A stretch of 64,000 bases of DNA, from the NCBI GenBank assembly GCA_900553595.1, contig USEC01000005.1, forward strand, positions 1-64,000. The letters run 5' to 3'. The stretch comes from an uncultured Prevotella sp. (lineage in GTDB: Bacteria; Bacteroidota; Bacteroidia; Bacteroidales; Bacteroidaceae). Shown here piece after piece: positions 51,671-59,956 of the stretch. The notes under the pieces are model-generated. The model saw only the letters and a list, made by a program, of their open reading frames with translations, was not told where the DNA came from and made no database searches. The position numbers and the translations under genes are program-made. The stretch's first letter is position 1. Each line of letters starts with the position of its first letter.

Positions 51671-52723
51671 ATGACAAAGCAGAACTACATATTCCCTGCC
51701 GAGTGGCACCGCCAGAGCTGCGTGCAACTCACATGGCCGCACGCCGATACCGACTGGCAACCGTATCTCGACGAAATACAGGAGACCTTCGTACAGATAG
51801 CGAAAGCCGTAGCCCAATACGAGCGACTCATCATCGCCGCCATGAATACCGACGATGTAAGAAGCCTGTTGGAGGAGAGTCTGACCGCTGAAGAGATGCA
51901 GCGCGTGAGCATATACGAATGCGACAACGACGACACCTGGGCCCGCGACCACGCCTTTATCACGCTCGTCGGCACGGAGAAAGACGCACCCTGCCGCCTG
52001 CTCGACTTCCGTTTCAACGGTTGGGGCGAGAAGTTCGACGCCGGAAAGGACAACGCCATCAACCGCACCTTATATAATAAAGGTGTGTTCCACGGCTGCG
52101 AACGCATCGACTGCGACGACTTTGTGCTCGAAGGCGGGTCGGTAGAGAGCGACGGACAAGGCACCGTCCTCACCACAAGCGTGTGCCTCATGGCACCCAA
52201 CCGCAACCAACCCATGACGCAGGACGAGGTGGAAGCGGTGCTGAAGGAACGGCTCTGCGCACGAAAGATAGTATGGCTCGACCACGGACAGCTCATAGGC
52301 GACGACACCGACGGGCATATCGACACCATAGCACGGCTCTGTCCAGGCAACACCGTGCTCTATGTGGGGTGCGACGACGATGCCGACCCGCAATACACCG
52401 ACCTCAAATCTCTCGAGAAGCAGCTCCGGGAAGCCACCAACGCCGACGGCATTCCGTTCCGGCTGCTGCGTCTGCCCATGCCCGACGCAATACACTTCGA
52501 CGGTGAACGGCTGCCCGCAACCTACGCAAACTTCCTCATTCTGAACGGAGCGGTAATCGTTCCCACCTACGACCAGCCCGACAACGACGCGCTGGCACTA
52601 AGTCTTGTCGCCGAAGCCTTCCCCGGCTACGACATCATCGGCATCGACTCACGCATCATAATACGCCAACACGGTTCCATACACTGCCTCACGATGCAGT
52701 ACCCCGAAGAGGTGAACGTGTGA
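51671..52723 (+). CDS. aguA: Agmatine deiminase family protein
   Basis: This 350-residue guanidine-group hydrolase converts agmatine to N-carbamoylputrescine in polyamine synthesis. Signatures are FPAEWHRQSCVQLTWPH, WARDHAFI, DDFVLEGGSVESDGQGT, GDDTDGHIDTIARL and the catalytic Cys in HGSIHCLTMQYPEE near residue 342. All expected Asp, Glu, His and Cys positions are present. The start at 51671 directly follows the promoter. It is followed 60 bases on by the YeiH-type transporter gene. Peptidylarginine-deiminase-like proteins of the same family are an alternative but are usually longer and exported. Confidence 0.9.
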   Translation: MTKQNYIFPAEWHRQSCVQLTWPHADTDWQPYLDEIQETFVQIAKAVAQYERLIIAAMNTDDVRSLLEESLTAEEMQRVSIYECDNDDTWARDHAFITLVGTEKDAPCRLLDFRFNGWGEKFDAGKDNAINRTLYNKGVFHGCERIDCDDFVLEGGSVESDGQGTVLTTSVCLMAPNRNQPMTQDEVEAVLKERLCARKIVWLDHGQLIGDDTDGHIDTIARLCPGNTVLYVGCDDDADPQYTDLKSLEKQLREATNADGIPFRLLRLPMPDAIHFDGERLPATYANFLILNGAVIVPTYDQPDNDALALSLVAEAFPGYDIIGIDSRIIIRQHGSIHCLTMQYPEEVNV

Positions 52724-52783
52724 CGACAGCGGCTGCCTACACCGGCGGCGCACAAACCGTTTCTTCATGAAATCCTTATAGTT

Positions 52784-53872
52784 ATGAAAAAGAAAGAACT
52801 TTGCTACATAGCGATTGTAGCCATATTGGGCATCTCCCTGCTGTTGGGATTCGCCGTAGAAGTGTTTGGTATTGATTTGGGCAAAGCAGCATGGGCGGCG
52901 CAATGGGTGTCGTCGCCCGTCGCACTCGCCATTGGTTTTGCCTTCGCCCTGACTTTGGGCAAGGCTTTCCCCGACTTCAACCGGACGATGTCAAAGAAGC
53001 TTTTGCAGTATTCCGTCATAGGTCTCGGATTCGGAATGAATGTCAATAAAGCCCTGGCATCGGGTTCCGAAGGCATGATGTTCACCATTGTCAGCGTGTT
53101 CGGCACCCTCGCCTTGGGTTGGCTGTATGGCAGAAAGCTGCTGAAAGTGGATTGGCAGACAAGCTATCTGCTCTCGTCCGGAACCGCAATATGCGGCGGT
53201 TCGGCAATAGCCGCCGTCGGTCCAGTCATCAAGGCAAAGGCCGAGAGCATGTCAGTGGCTCTGGGTGTGGTGTTTATACTTAATGCCATCGCCCTGTTCA
53301 TGTTCCCGTCCATCGGCGACGCACTGGGAATGACGATGAAACAGTTCGGCATGTGGGCGGCAATAGCCATCCACGACACCTCGTCGGTAGTGGGAGCAGG
53401 CGCCGCCTACGACCAGATGCACCCGGAAGCAGTGCTCTCACAGGGCGTGAGCGCACTTGAAGTGGCGACAACAATCAAGCTCACCCGTGCGCTTTGGATA
53501 GTAGTCATCGCACTCATCACCCCCTTCTTCTTCCGCAGCAAGCTTGGCGCAGCGTCGGAAGGGCAGGCAAAACCGTGGTACAAATGCGTACCGCGCTTCA
53601 TTATATGGTTTGTCGTGGCGATACTTTTCAACACCTATATCCTCAGCAACGCCTCGCTTCTTGGCGACAGCGCAGCAGCAACGGGCGGCGAATTCAGCGG
53701 CGCCGTAAACAAGCTGGCAAAGCATCTCATCACTCTTTCGCTCTTCTTCATCGGAGCGTCGCTCACGAAAGAGACACTGCGCAGCGTAGGCATACGTCCA
53801 CTTGTGCAGGGCGTCCTGCTCTGGATAAGCATCAGCGTGATAAGCCTCGGCTACATCTTCTGGGTGGAATGA
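52784..53872 (+). CDS. Putative sulfate exporter family transporter (YeiH/UPF0324)
   Basis: This 362-residue membrane protein has about ten hydrophobic helices. Examples are LCYIAIVAILGISLLLGFAV, ALAIGFAFALTLGKAF, ALGVVFILNAIALFMFP and GVLLWISISVISLGYIFWV. Family signatures are YSVIGLGFGMN, SSGTAICGGSAIAAV and IHDTSSVVGAG. YeiH-type proteins are named putative sulfate exporters, but the substrate is not established for most members. It follows the agmatine deiminase gene by 60 bases and may be cotranscribed. Confidence 0.9.
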   Translation: MKKKELCYIAIVAILGISLLLGFAVEVFGIDLGKAAWAAQWVSSPVALAIGFAFALTLGKAFPDFNRTMSKKLLQYSVIGLGFGMNVNKALASGSEGMMFTIVSVFGTLALGWLYGRKLLKVDWQTSYLLSSGTAICGGSAIAAVGPVIKAKAESMSVALGVVFILNAIALFMFPSIGDALGMTMKQFGMWAAIAIHDTSSVVGAGAAYDQMHPEAVLSQGVSALEVATTIKLTRALWIVVIALITPFFFRSKLGAASEGQAKPWYKCVPRFIIWFVVAILFNTYILSNASLLGDSAAATGGEFSGAVNKLAKHLITLSLFFIGASLTKETLRSVGIRPLVQGVLLWISISVISLGYIFWVE

Positions 53873-53947
53873 CGCCCCTCCGCCTCAGGAAACGCTGTTG
53901 ATATAATTCTTTTTCACATTTGAGACTCAATGTTTTAACACGTTTTA

Positions 53948-53979
53948 TTTGTACATTAAAGCCTTTATCCGTATATTTG
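53948..53979 (+). promoter_or_regulatory. Promoter of the rubredoxin gene
   Basis: TTTG (53948-53951), 20 bases, TATATTTG (53972-53979), about 100 bases before the ATG. Confidence 0.7.
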
Positions 53980-54080
53980 CAGAACCGGTATGTATGGCAA
54001 CCGTCTGCTGAAAAGGACTCCATACGGCCGGCATGAGACAGAACACATATTATAAAAACAACAGAAAAATTACAACAGCT

Positions 54081-54242
54081 ATGAAAAAGTATGTATGCGA
54101 CGTATGCGGATGGGAATACGACCCCGCAATAGGCGACCCTGAAAACGGCATCGAGCCGGGCACAGATTTCAACGACATACCATCCGATTGGGTATGCCCG
54201 CTGTGCGGAGTGGGAAAAGAAGAATTCAGCGTTGTGGAATAA
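54081..54242 (+). CDS. Rubredoxin
   Basis: This 53-residue electron carrier holds one Fe bound by four Cys in two CxxC knuckles: YVCDVCGWEYDP and WVCPLCGVGKEEF. The central PGTDFNDIPSDW is the classic rubredoxin spacer. It accepts electrons in anaerobes for rubrerythrin or superoxide reductase systems. The start at 54081 replaces a longer frame beginning in the leader. It is monocistronic between a consensus promoter and a strong terminator. Confidence 0.96.
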   Translation: MKKYVCDVCGWEYDPAIGDPENGIEPGTDFNDIPSDWVCPLCGVGKEEFSVVE

Positions 54243-54272
54243 ACGCCACACCATTTGAACATAAAGAAAGGA

Positions 54273-54310
54273 TGCCCAGGCATGACGGAAGTCGTGTCTG
54301 GGCATTTTTC
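54273..54310 (+). terminator. Terminator of the rubredoxin gene
   Basis: ATGCCCAG...CTGGGCAT with inner pairing is followed by TTTTT, 30 bases after the stop. Confidence 0.8.
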
Positions 54311-54413
54311 ATCGCCCGACGAAACACAGCCAACAGTGATTCCGGAAAAGAACCGCCGCGCGTTGTCCGACAAGCAATAACACCATTGATTTTCAAGCAC
54401 ATACACACTGCCT

Positions 54414-54504
54414 TAAAAAGAAGCCTTGTTTTGCCCACAAACAAGCCTTCTTTGCACTCCAAACAAGCCTTGTTTGCAACCAAAAGAAGCCTTGTTTGAA
54501 AACC
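54414..54504. repeat. Four-unit palindromic repeat element, copy 7
   Basis: Four units (AAAAGAAGCCTTGTTT, AAACAAGCCTTCTTT, AAACAAGCCTTGTTT, AAAAGAAGCCTTGTTT) are spaced about 23 bases apart and end in TTTGAAAACC. It lies between rubredoxin and tRNA-Phe. Confidence 0.85.
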
Positions 54505-54619
54505 AAGCATATTGCATCGTCAACGCTACCCACAGACGGCACATCACAACAAACACATAACCGACCGTAAAAACGCCCAAAATACACAAAAAACAAACTT
54601 TTGTTTGCAAAAATTTTGG

Positions 54620-54645
54620 CAATTAAAAAAATATCGTTACCTTTG
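54620..54645 (+). promoter_or_regulatory. Promoter of tRNA-Phe
   Basis: TTG, 19 bases, TACCTTTG (54638-54645) ends 22 bases before the tRNA. Confidence 0.75.
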
Positions 54646-54667
54646 CACTCGCAAAAGAAAAACAGTT

Positions 54668-54740
54668 GGTGCCATAGCTCAGTTGGTAGAGCAAAGGACT
54701 GAAAATCCTTGTGTCCCCGGTTCGATTCCTGGTGGTACCA
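54668..54740 (+). tRNA. tRNA-Phe (GAA)
   Basis: A 73-base cloverleaf: acceptor GGTGCCA/TGGTACC (one G-U pair), D arm GCTC...GAGC, anticodon stem AAGGA/TCCTT with loop CTGAAAA (anticodon GAA), T loop TTCGATT and discriminator A. The T stem CCCGG/CCTGG has one C-U mismatch. CCA is not encoded. It has its own promoter and a terminator. Confidence 0.95.
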
Positions 54741-54747
54741 CACTAAG

Positions 54748-54782
54748 AAGGAGTCACTTGAAAAAGTGGCTCCTTTCTTTTT
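54748..54782 (+). terminator. Terminator of tRNA-Phe
   Basis: AAGGAGTCACTT-GAAA-AAGTGGCTCCTT is followed by TCTTTTTT. Confidence 0.85.
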
Positions 54783-54851
54783 TACATATACGGACATCAC
54801 CATATTCTCAAAATTTCGCACAAAAGAACATGGTTTCTCAATTATTCTTTT

Positions 54852-54859
54852 TACCTTTG
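54852..54859 (+). promoter_or_regulatory. -7 box of the AT-rich secreted protein gene
   Basis: TACCTTTG lies about 45 bases before the ATG at 54904. Confidence 0.55.
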
Positions 54860-54903
54860 TCAAGATACATTTTCACGGAAGTTCCTAAACTCTAATAAAG
54901 AAT

Positions 54904-56187
54904 ATGAAAAAACTGATTTCCATTTTAGTTTGTATAACAATAAGTGTAGTAGCATTCGCCATTGAAACAAACAGCAACTTCGGATTCAAAAGGCAGAATA
55001 CAGAAAAAGAATACCAGCAATACGTCGGACAGTCAATAGTTATACGACGCCCTCATGGATTTTCAGAAACATGGAAAGGAACAGGCCTACATCACTTGAA
55101 CAACTTTTACGGAAAGACCTTTATCATCAGAAAGGTCAAAGTGAAGAGTGCAATAAAGGAAAACATACCCGTACAATGTATAACCATAAAGGCATACGAA
55201 CAGGACACTAAACGAATTACAAGCTTCTGCGCTTACGACAGCCCGTCAGACCCGACAGGAGAAATTCTGACAGCTAAGGAATTGCCGTTCATCGAACATC
55301 TGCCGGTATTCTTCAGCAAGACCTTTTCCGATTTTGTCAATAGTCAAAGAAACAGACTTATCACCAACCCTTTGGTAAAAGAAAGTTACAGAATAACCGA
55401 CTTGTTTATAGGAAAAGACTCCGACAAGAACGCTGCTACTGCAACAATCAATGCCAGAATAAAGAGCACGGAGACAGGCGAAATTTCCACATTCCCCTAT
55501 TCTGAAATAGACACCCAACCATTCAGTTATGCATTGAAAATGACACATAACCCTATACTTGAACGTGTGGAAAAGCCCTTGGATTCCAGCAAACGATATG
55601 GAGAAATTACAACCATACAAGATGAAGGATTGACAAAGTTTTCGTTTAAAGACAATACAATCGCAGCTTTAACATTTTGCATGGACGACAAATTCGTATT
55701 CAAACTTGACAACATATCAGACCACTCCATAAAAATTTTATGGGACGATGCAAGCTATGTTGATATGAATGGAGTCACATCAAAAATCATGCATACGACC
55801 ATAAAATATTCAGAACGCTCCAACCATCAAACTCCTACGACTATCATAAGTGGTGCAAGTCTCCTCGATTGTGCATTGCCTATCAACAATGTGTACTTGG
55901 ATGAGACCTTAAATACAAAATATATCAACCATAAAAGTTATTCACATACGCTCGGACTTTTCACTATGACGACAACATATCTAACTGTTGAAGACGTATG
56001 GAAAACCCGACCACTCATTCCAACAGGTTTTGAAACACAATCGCTTACGGGCAAAAAGCTTCGCCTCATGCTGCCAATCGAAGTCAAAGGAGTGGTGAAT
56101 GAATACACTTTTATATTTAACATAGAATCGGAATACGCCCACCCGGAGCTGCTCAACATAGACAAAAAGAAATATTATTCAATGTGA
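54904..56187 (+). CDS. Secreted protein of unknown function (AT-rich gene)
   Basis: This 427-residue protein has a signal peptide (ILVCITISVVAFA) and no recognised domain. The mature part is rich in Thr, Ile and Lys and looks beta-rich (YVGQSIVIRRPHGF, FSFKDNTIAALTFCMDD, LRLMLPIEVKGVVNEYTFIF). Its base composition is clearly more AT-rich than its neighbours. It lies directly after tRNA-Phe, so recent acquisition is possible. No integrase or attachment-site duplicate was seen. It is bounded by its own promoter and terminator. I do not assign a function. Confidence 0.8.
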   Translation: MKKLISILVCITISVVAFAIETNSNFGFKRQNTEKEYQQYVGQSIVIRRPHGFSETWKGTGLHHLNNFYGKTFIIRKVKVKSAIKENIPVQCITIKAYEQDTKRITSFCAYDSPSDPTGEILTAKELPFIEHLPVFFSKTFSDFVNSQRNRLITNPLVKESYRITDLFIGKDSDKNAATATINARIKSTETGEISTFPYSEIDTQPFSYALKMTHNPILERVEKPLDSSKRYGEITTIQDEGLTKFSFKDNTIAALTFCMDDKFVFKLDNISDHSIKILWDDASYVDMNGVTSKIMHTTIKYSERSNHQTPTTIISGASLLDCALPINNVYLDETLNTKYINHKSYSHTLGLFTMTTTYLTVEDVWKTRPLIPTGFETQSLTGKKLRLMLPIEVKGVVNEYTFIFNIESEYAHPELLNIDKKKYYSM

Positions 56188-56201
56188 TTCCACTATAAAA
56201 A

Positions 56202-56235
56202 ACGAGTTATTCAGTAATGAACAACTCGTTTTTTT
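56202..56235 (+). terminator. Terminator of the AT-rich secreted protein gene
   Basis: ACGAGTT...AACTCGT with flanking A and T runs, followed by TTTTTTT. Confidence 0.8.
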
Positions 56236-56281
56236 GTGCTCAAAACATACTGCCACACATTAATAATATAGCGAAAATGAG

Positions 56282-56289
56282 TACCTTTG
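56282..56289 (+). promoter_or_regulatory. -7 box of mutS2
   Basis: TACCTTTG ends 4 bases before the ATG at 56294, which points to a leaderless transcript. Confidence 0.65.
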
Positions 56290-56293
56290 CACC

Positions 56294-58816
56294 ATGATTT
56301 ATCCGAATAACTTTGAAAACAAGATACAGTTCAATGAGATACGCTCATTGCTGAAAGGCTATTGCCTGTGCCGGCTGGGCAAGGACAAGGTGGACGAAAT
56401 GGCTTTCACCGACGACGCCGGACGCATAAACACGCTGCTAAGACAAACCAGAGAGTTCAGAAGACTGCAGGAAGAGGCCGACGACTTCCCGTTGCAATTC
56501 TTCTTCGACATGCGTGAATCGATAAAGCGCATACGCATAGAAGGCACACATCTCGAAGAGAACGAAATCTTCGACCTGCGCCGTTCGCTTGAAACGATAG
56601 CCGCCATCGTGCGCTTTCTCGGCAGAAGCGACGACAACGGCAACTACAACTACCCCACTCTGCAAACTCTCACCGAAGGCGTACTAACATTCGCCGACAT
56701 CATACGACGCATCGACCAGATACTCGACAAGTACGGACACATAAAGGACAGCGCCTCGCCACGGCTCGCAGAGATACGCTCGCAGCTGCAAAAGGCAGAA
56801 GGAAGCGTCTCCCGCACACTCAACAACATACTGCGGGCAGCACAGAGCGAAGGACTCATCGAGAAGGATGTGACACCCACTCTGCGCGACGGCCGACTCG
56901 TAGTACCAATAGCCCCGGCACTGAAACGGCGCATAAAGGGCATCGTACACGACGAGTCATCGACAGGAAAGACCGTGTTTGTGGAGCCTAACGAAGTGGT
57001 GGAAGCCAACAACCGCATACGGGAACTCGAAGCAGACGAACGCCGTGAGATAATAGTGATACTCACCGAGTTTACAAAACTCGTGCGGCCGCACATCGAC
57101 GACATCATCAACGCCTACCGTCTGCTTGCCGAAGTCGATTTCATACGGGCACGCGCCGAACTGGCACGGACTACCAACGCCATCGAACCCACAGTAGAAA
57201 ACCAGCCCCTTATGGACTGGATTACGGCACGACACCCGCTGCTATGGCTCGCACTGAAGAAGCAGGACAAGCCCATCGTACCACTCGACATCACACTGAC
57301 ACGCGACAGTCACATCCTCATAATATCTGGTCCCAATGCCGGCGGCAAGTCGGTGTGCCTCAAGACAGTGGGTCTGCTGCAATACATGTTGCAGTGCGGA
57401 CTCTCCATCCCCGTGAGCGAACGCTCCAAAACAGGCGTGTTCCACGACGTGATGATAGACATAGGCGACGAGCAAAGCATCGAGAACGACCTCTCGACCT
57501 ACTCCTCACACCTGCTCAACATGAAGAACATGATGCGGCAGGCAGGCGACGCCACACTGCTGCTGATTGACGAATTCGGCACAGGCACCGAGCCGCAGAT
57601 AGGCGGAGCGATGGCAGAAGCCGTGCTGTGCCAGTTTGTAAAGAAGCACGCATGGGGCGTAATCACCACCCACTATCAGAACCTCAAGCACTTTGCCGAC
57701 TCGCATGAGGGCATAGCCAACGGTGCAATGCTCTACGACCGCCACGAGATGCGGCCGCTGTTCCAGCTCGCCATAGGTCAGCCAGGCTCTTCGTTCGCCA
57801 TAGAGATAGCCCGCAAGACGGGCATTCCCGACGAGGTGATACGCCAAGCAAGCGACATCGTAGGCTCCGACTACATACAAAGCGACAAATATCTGCAGGA
57901 CATTGTGCGAGACAAACGCTATTGGGAGAACAAAAGGCAGAACGTGCACCAGCGCGAAAAAGACCTGGAGAAGACCATAGCAAAGTATGAGGAAGAAATA
58001 AAGGAACTCGACCGCAAGCGGAAGGAGATACTGCGGCAGGCAAAGGAACAGGCGCAGGAACTGCTGAAGGAAAGCAACCGTAACATAGAGAACACCATTC
58101 GCGAAATACGCGAATGCCAGGCCGAGAAGGAAGAGACAAAGCGTCTGCGCGAAGAACTGAACGCCTTCAAGACCGATGTGAACGAGATAGACACAAAACA
58201 GAACGACGACCTCATAGAAAAGAAAATGAGGCAGATAATGGAACGTAAGGAACGCCGCGAAAAAAGAAAGAAGGAAAAGAAGGAAAACAGCACCAAACCT
58301 GCCGCCACACAGGCTCCCACCCTGCCGTCGGCAACACCTTCTTCGGCAAGACAGGCGTTCGCCGTGGGCGACACAGTGCGCATGCGCGGACTCACAACAG
58401 TGGGAACCGTGGAGACAACCGACGGCAAACAATGCACCGTAGTGTTCGGCGATGTGCGCACGAAAGTGCCTTCGTCACGACTCGAACACACTACAAAACC
58501 TGTAGAGTCGAGCCGTCCCGCCACCTTCGGCATAAGCCGCGAGACACGCCAGACGATAGACAGTCACAAGCTGAACTTCCATCAAGACCTCGACGTGAGG
58601 GGTATGCGGGGCGACGAAGCACTCAACGCCGTGCAGCACTTCATTGACGATGCCATACTCGTGGGAATGTCGCGGGTGCGCATCCTGCACGGCAAAGGCA
58701 ACGGAATACTGCGCCAGCTCATACGCCAGTACCTGAATTCAGTGCCAAATGTCATCGGGTGCAAGGACGAACATGTGCAGTTTGGCGGCGCCGGCATAAC
58801 GGTGGTGGACTTCTAA
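56294..58816 (+). CDS. mutS2: Endonuclease MutS2
   Basis: This 840-residue MutS homologue lacks the mismatch-recognition domains and carries a C-terminal Smr nuclease. The ATPase has Walker A ILIISGPNAGGKSVCLKT, TLLLIDEFGTGTEPQIGG (Walker B) and VITTHYQNLKHFA. A long charged coiled coil follows (about 530-665). The Smr domain includes LDVRGMRGDEALNAVQHFI and the RILHGKGNGILRQLI signature. MutS2 suppresses recombination, and in some bacteria rescues collided ribosomes through the Smr domain. Its stop abuts the stop of the convergent TIR gene with no space for a terminator. Confidence 0.96.
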   Translation: MIYPNNFENKIQFNEIRSLLKGYCLCRLGKDKVDEMAFTDDAGRINTLLRQTREFRRLQEEADDFPLQFFFDMRESIKRIRIEGTHLEENEIFDLRRSLETIAAIVRFLGRSDDNGNYNYPTLQTLTEGVLTFADIIRRIDQILDKYGHIKDSASPRLAEIRSQLQKAEGSVSRTLNNILRAAQSEGLIEKDVTPTLRDGRLVVPIAPALKRRIKGIVHDESSTGKTVFVEPNEVVEANNRIRELEADERREIIVILTEFTKLVRPHIDDIINAYRLLAEVDFIRARAELARTTNAIEPTVENQPLMDWITARHPLLWLALKKQDKPIVPLDITLTRDSHILIISGPNAGGKSVCLKTVGLLQYMLQCGLSIPVSERSKTGVFHDVMIDIGDEQSIENDLSTYSSHLLNMKNMMRQAGDATLLLIDEFGTGTEPQIGGAMAEAVLCQFVKKHAWGVITTHYQNLKHFADSHEGIANGAMLYDRHEMRPLFQLAIGQPGSSFAIEIARKTGIPDEVIRQASDIVGSDYIQSDKYLQDIVRDKRYWENKRQNVHQREKDLEKTIAKYEEEIKELDRKRKEILRQAKEQAQELLKESNRNIENTIREIRECQAEKEETKRLREELNAFKTDVNEIDTKQNDDLIEKKMRQIMERKERREKRKKEKKENSTKPAATQAPTLPSATPSSARQAFAVGDTVRMRGLTTVGTVETTDGKQCTVVFGDVRTKVPSSRLEHTTKPVESSRPATFGISRETRQTIDSHKLNFHQDLDVRGMRGDEALNAVQHFIDDAILVGMSRVRILHGKGNGILRQLIRQYLNSVPNVIGCKDEHVQFGGAGITVVDF

Positions 58817-59956
58817 TCAGCGTGCCACCGTCACCACATCGTTTGTCCCGCACGGCATACGGATGCTCTTTTCCGACAGCGGGACATCGGCACTTATGGC
58901 GTATTCCGTCTTCTGCCGTTCGAGAGGAATGTGCAACTGCACTTTCCCGGAAGCGTCGGTACGGGTCTTTATCCCGTCAATGGTGACGCCGCAGCCGCCC
59001 AACATGCGCTCGGCGTTGATGTCCCAGATGCCGAACCGTACATTGCCGAACACCGAAGCATCACGCTTCAGCGGCACAGCCATGTCGCGCCTGAGCACCA
59101 GAACGGTGTCAAGCGGCAAGCAGTTCAGACACCGTACCGAAACATTCACGCTCCTGCCAAGGAAGCGGTGAGGGATGTTATGGAACATGAGGCAGCCGGA
59201 TGCGCTGCGTATGGTGTCGGTCTTCCTCTCCTTTCCAAGCTCCATCGTGACGACAGCATCACGGAGCGGCGGCAGATTGTCATTGTGAACGGTCTGTTCA
59301 GCTATGCTCATGGCGACGGAAACGGGCCTGTTCTGAATCCATACACCAAGCAACGCCAAGACAAAGGAGAACGTTCCCAACAGCCATCCAGCCATTTTCC
59401 GAATCATCATACGGCGGTGTCGCTGCCAAATGCTGTCGAACTCCACGCCGAGCAACTTCGTTATGAGCTGCACATAAGCCCTCTCACGATTCAACCAAGA
59501 CCATCTGAACACCTTTTCATTAATGTTGGCACCAAGTATTTCGGGTATGCCGAGAGTGTCGATAATGGGATTGAAGCACTCAGACGACGCATCACCGCTG
59601 TGCGGAACACCATCGATGATGAAGAAATGAATACTGTCCGTGCGCCCCAACTCATGGAAAAAGGCAATCTCCCTGCCCACCCATTCGGAAGTGGCGGAGT
59701 GTGGCGAGCACACGACAATGAGGTTTCGCGAACAGCGCAGACGCTCCTGCAGCTCGGCAGAGAGTCCGCCCGGCTGTATGTCGTTGGGTGCAAAGAACAC
59801 CGGTTTCATCGGATTGCGTTTCCAGCCATGCTCGTTGCACATAGCAACAGGCATACGGTAGCCCTCCAATTTCTTCTGCAAACGCTCGCCCCAACGTGTG
59901 TCATACGAGCTGAACGATATGAAAGCGAAATATTTATACTCCTGTTCCATCATCAT
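58817..59956 (-). CDS. TIR-domain transmembrane protein with C-terminal beta domain
   Basis: This 379-residue protein is the second gene of a two-gene unit. Residues about 8-175 form a TIR domain: YFAFISFSSYDTRWGERLQ (strand A), PNDIQPGGLSAELQERL (BB loop), SRNLIVVCSPHSATSEWVGRE with the candidate catalytic Glu96 of NAD-cleaving TIRs. A single membrane helix lies at about 188-208, preceded by RRMMIRK, so the TIR part is predicted cytoplasmic and residues 209-379 exported. That exported part is a beta-rich domain resembling carboxypeptidase regulatory-like repeats (KTRTDASGKVQLHIPLER). Its ATG overlaps the TPR gene stop by 4 bases. Alternative ATGs lie at 59953 and 59950. Confidence 0.82.
   Translation of the reverse strand: MMMEQEYKYFAFISFSSYDTRWGERLQKKLEGYRMPVAMCNEHGWKRNPMKPVFFAPNDIQPGGLSAELQERLRCSRNLIVVCSPHSATSEWVGREIAFFHELGRTDSIHFFIIDGVPHSGDASSECFNPIIDTLGIPEILGANINEKVFRWSWLNRERAYVQLITKLLGVEFDSIWQRHRRMMIRKMAGWLLGTFSFVLALLGVWIQNRPVSVAMSIAEQTVHNDNLPPLRDAVVTMELGKERKTDTIRSASGCLMFHNIPHRFLGRSVNVSVRCLNCLPLDTVLVLRRDMAVPLKRDASVFGNVRFGIWDINAERMLGGCGVTIDGIKTRTDASGKVQLHIPLERQKTEYAISADVPLSEKSIRMPCGTNDVVTVAR

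Noticed and set aside
10300..54504. Repeat elements as CRISPR arrays
   Set aside because: Units are 15-16 bp near-palindromes with 5-9 base gaps, copies hold only three or four units, and no cas gene is present.
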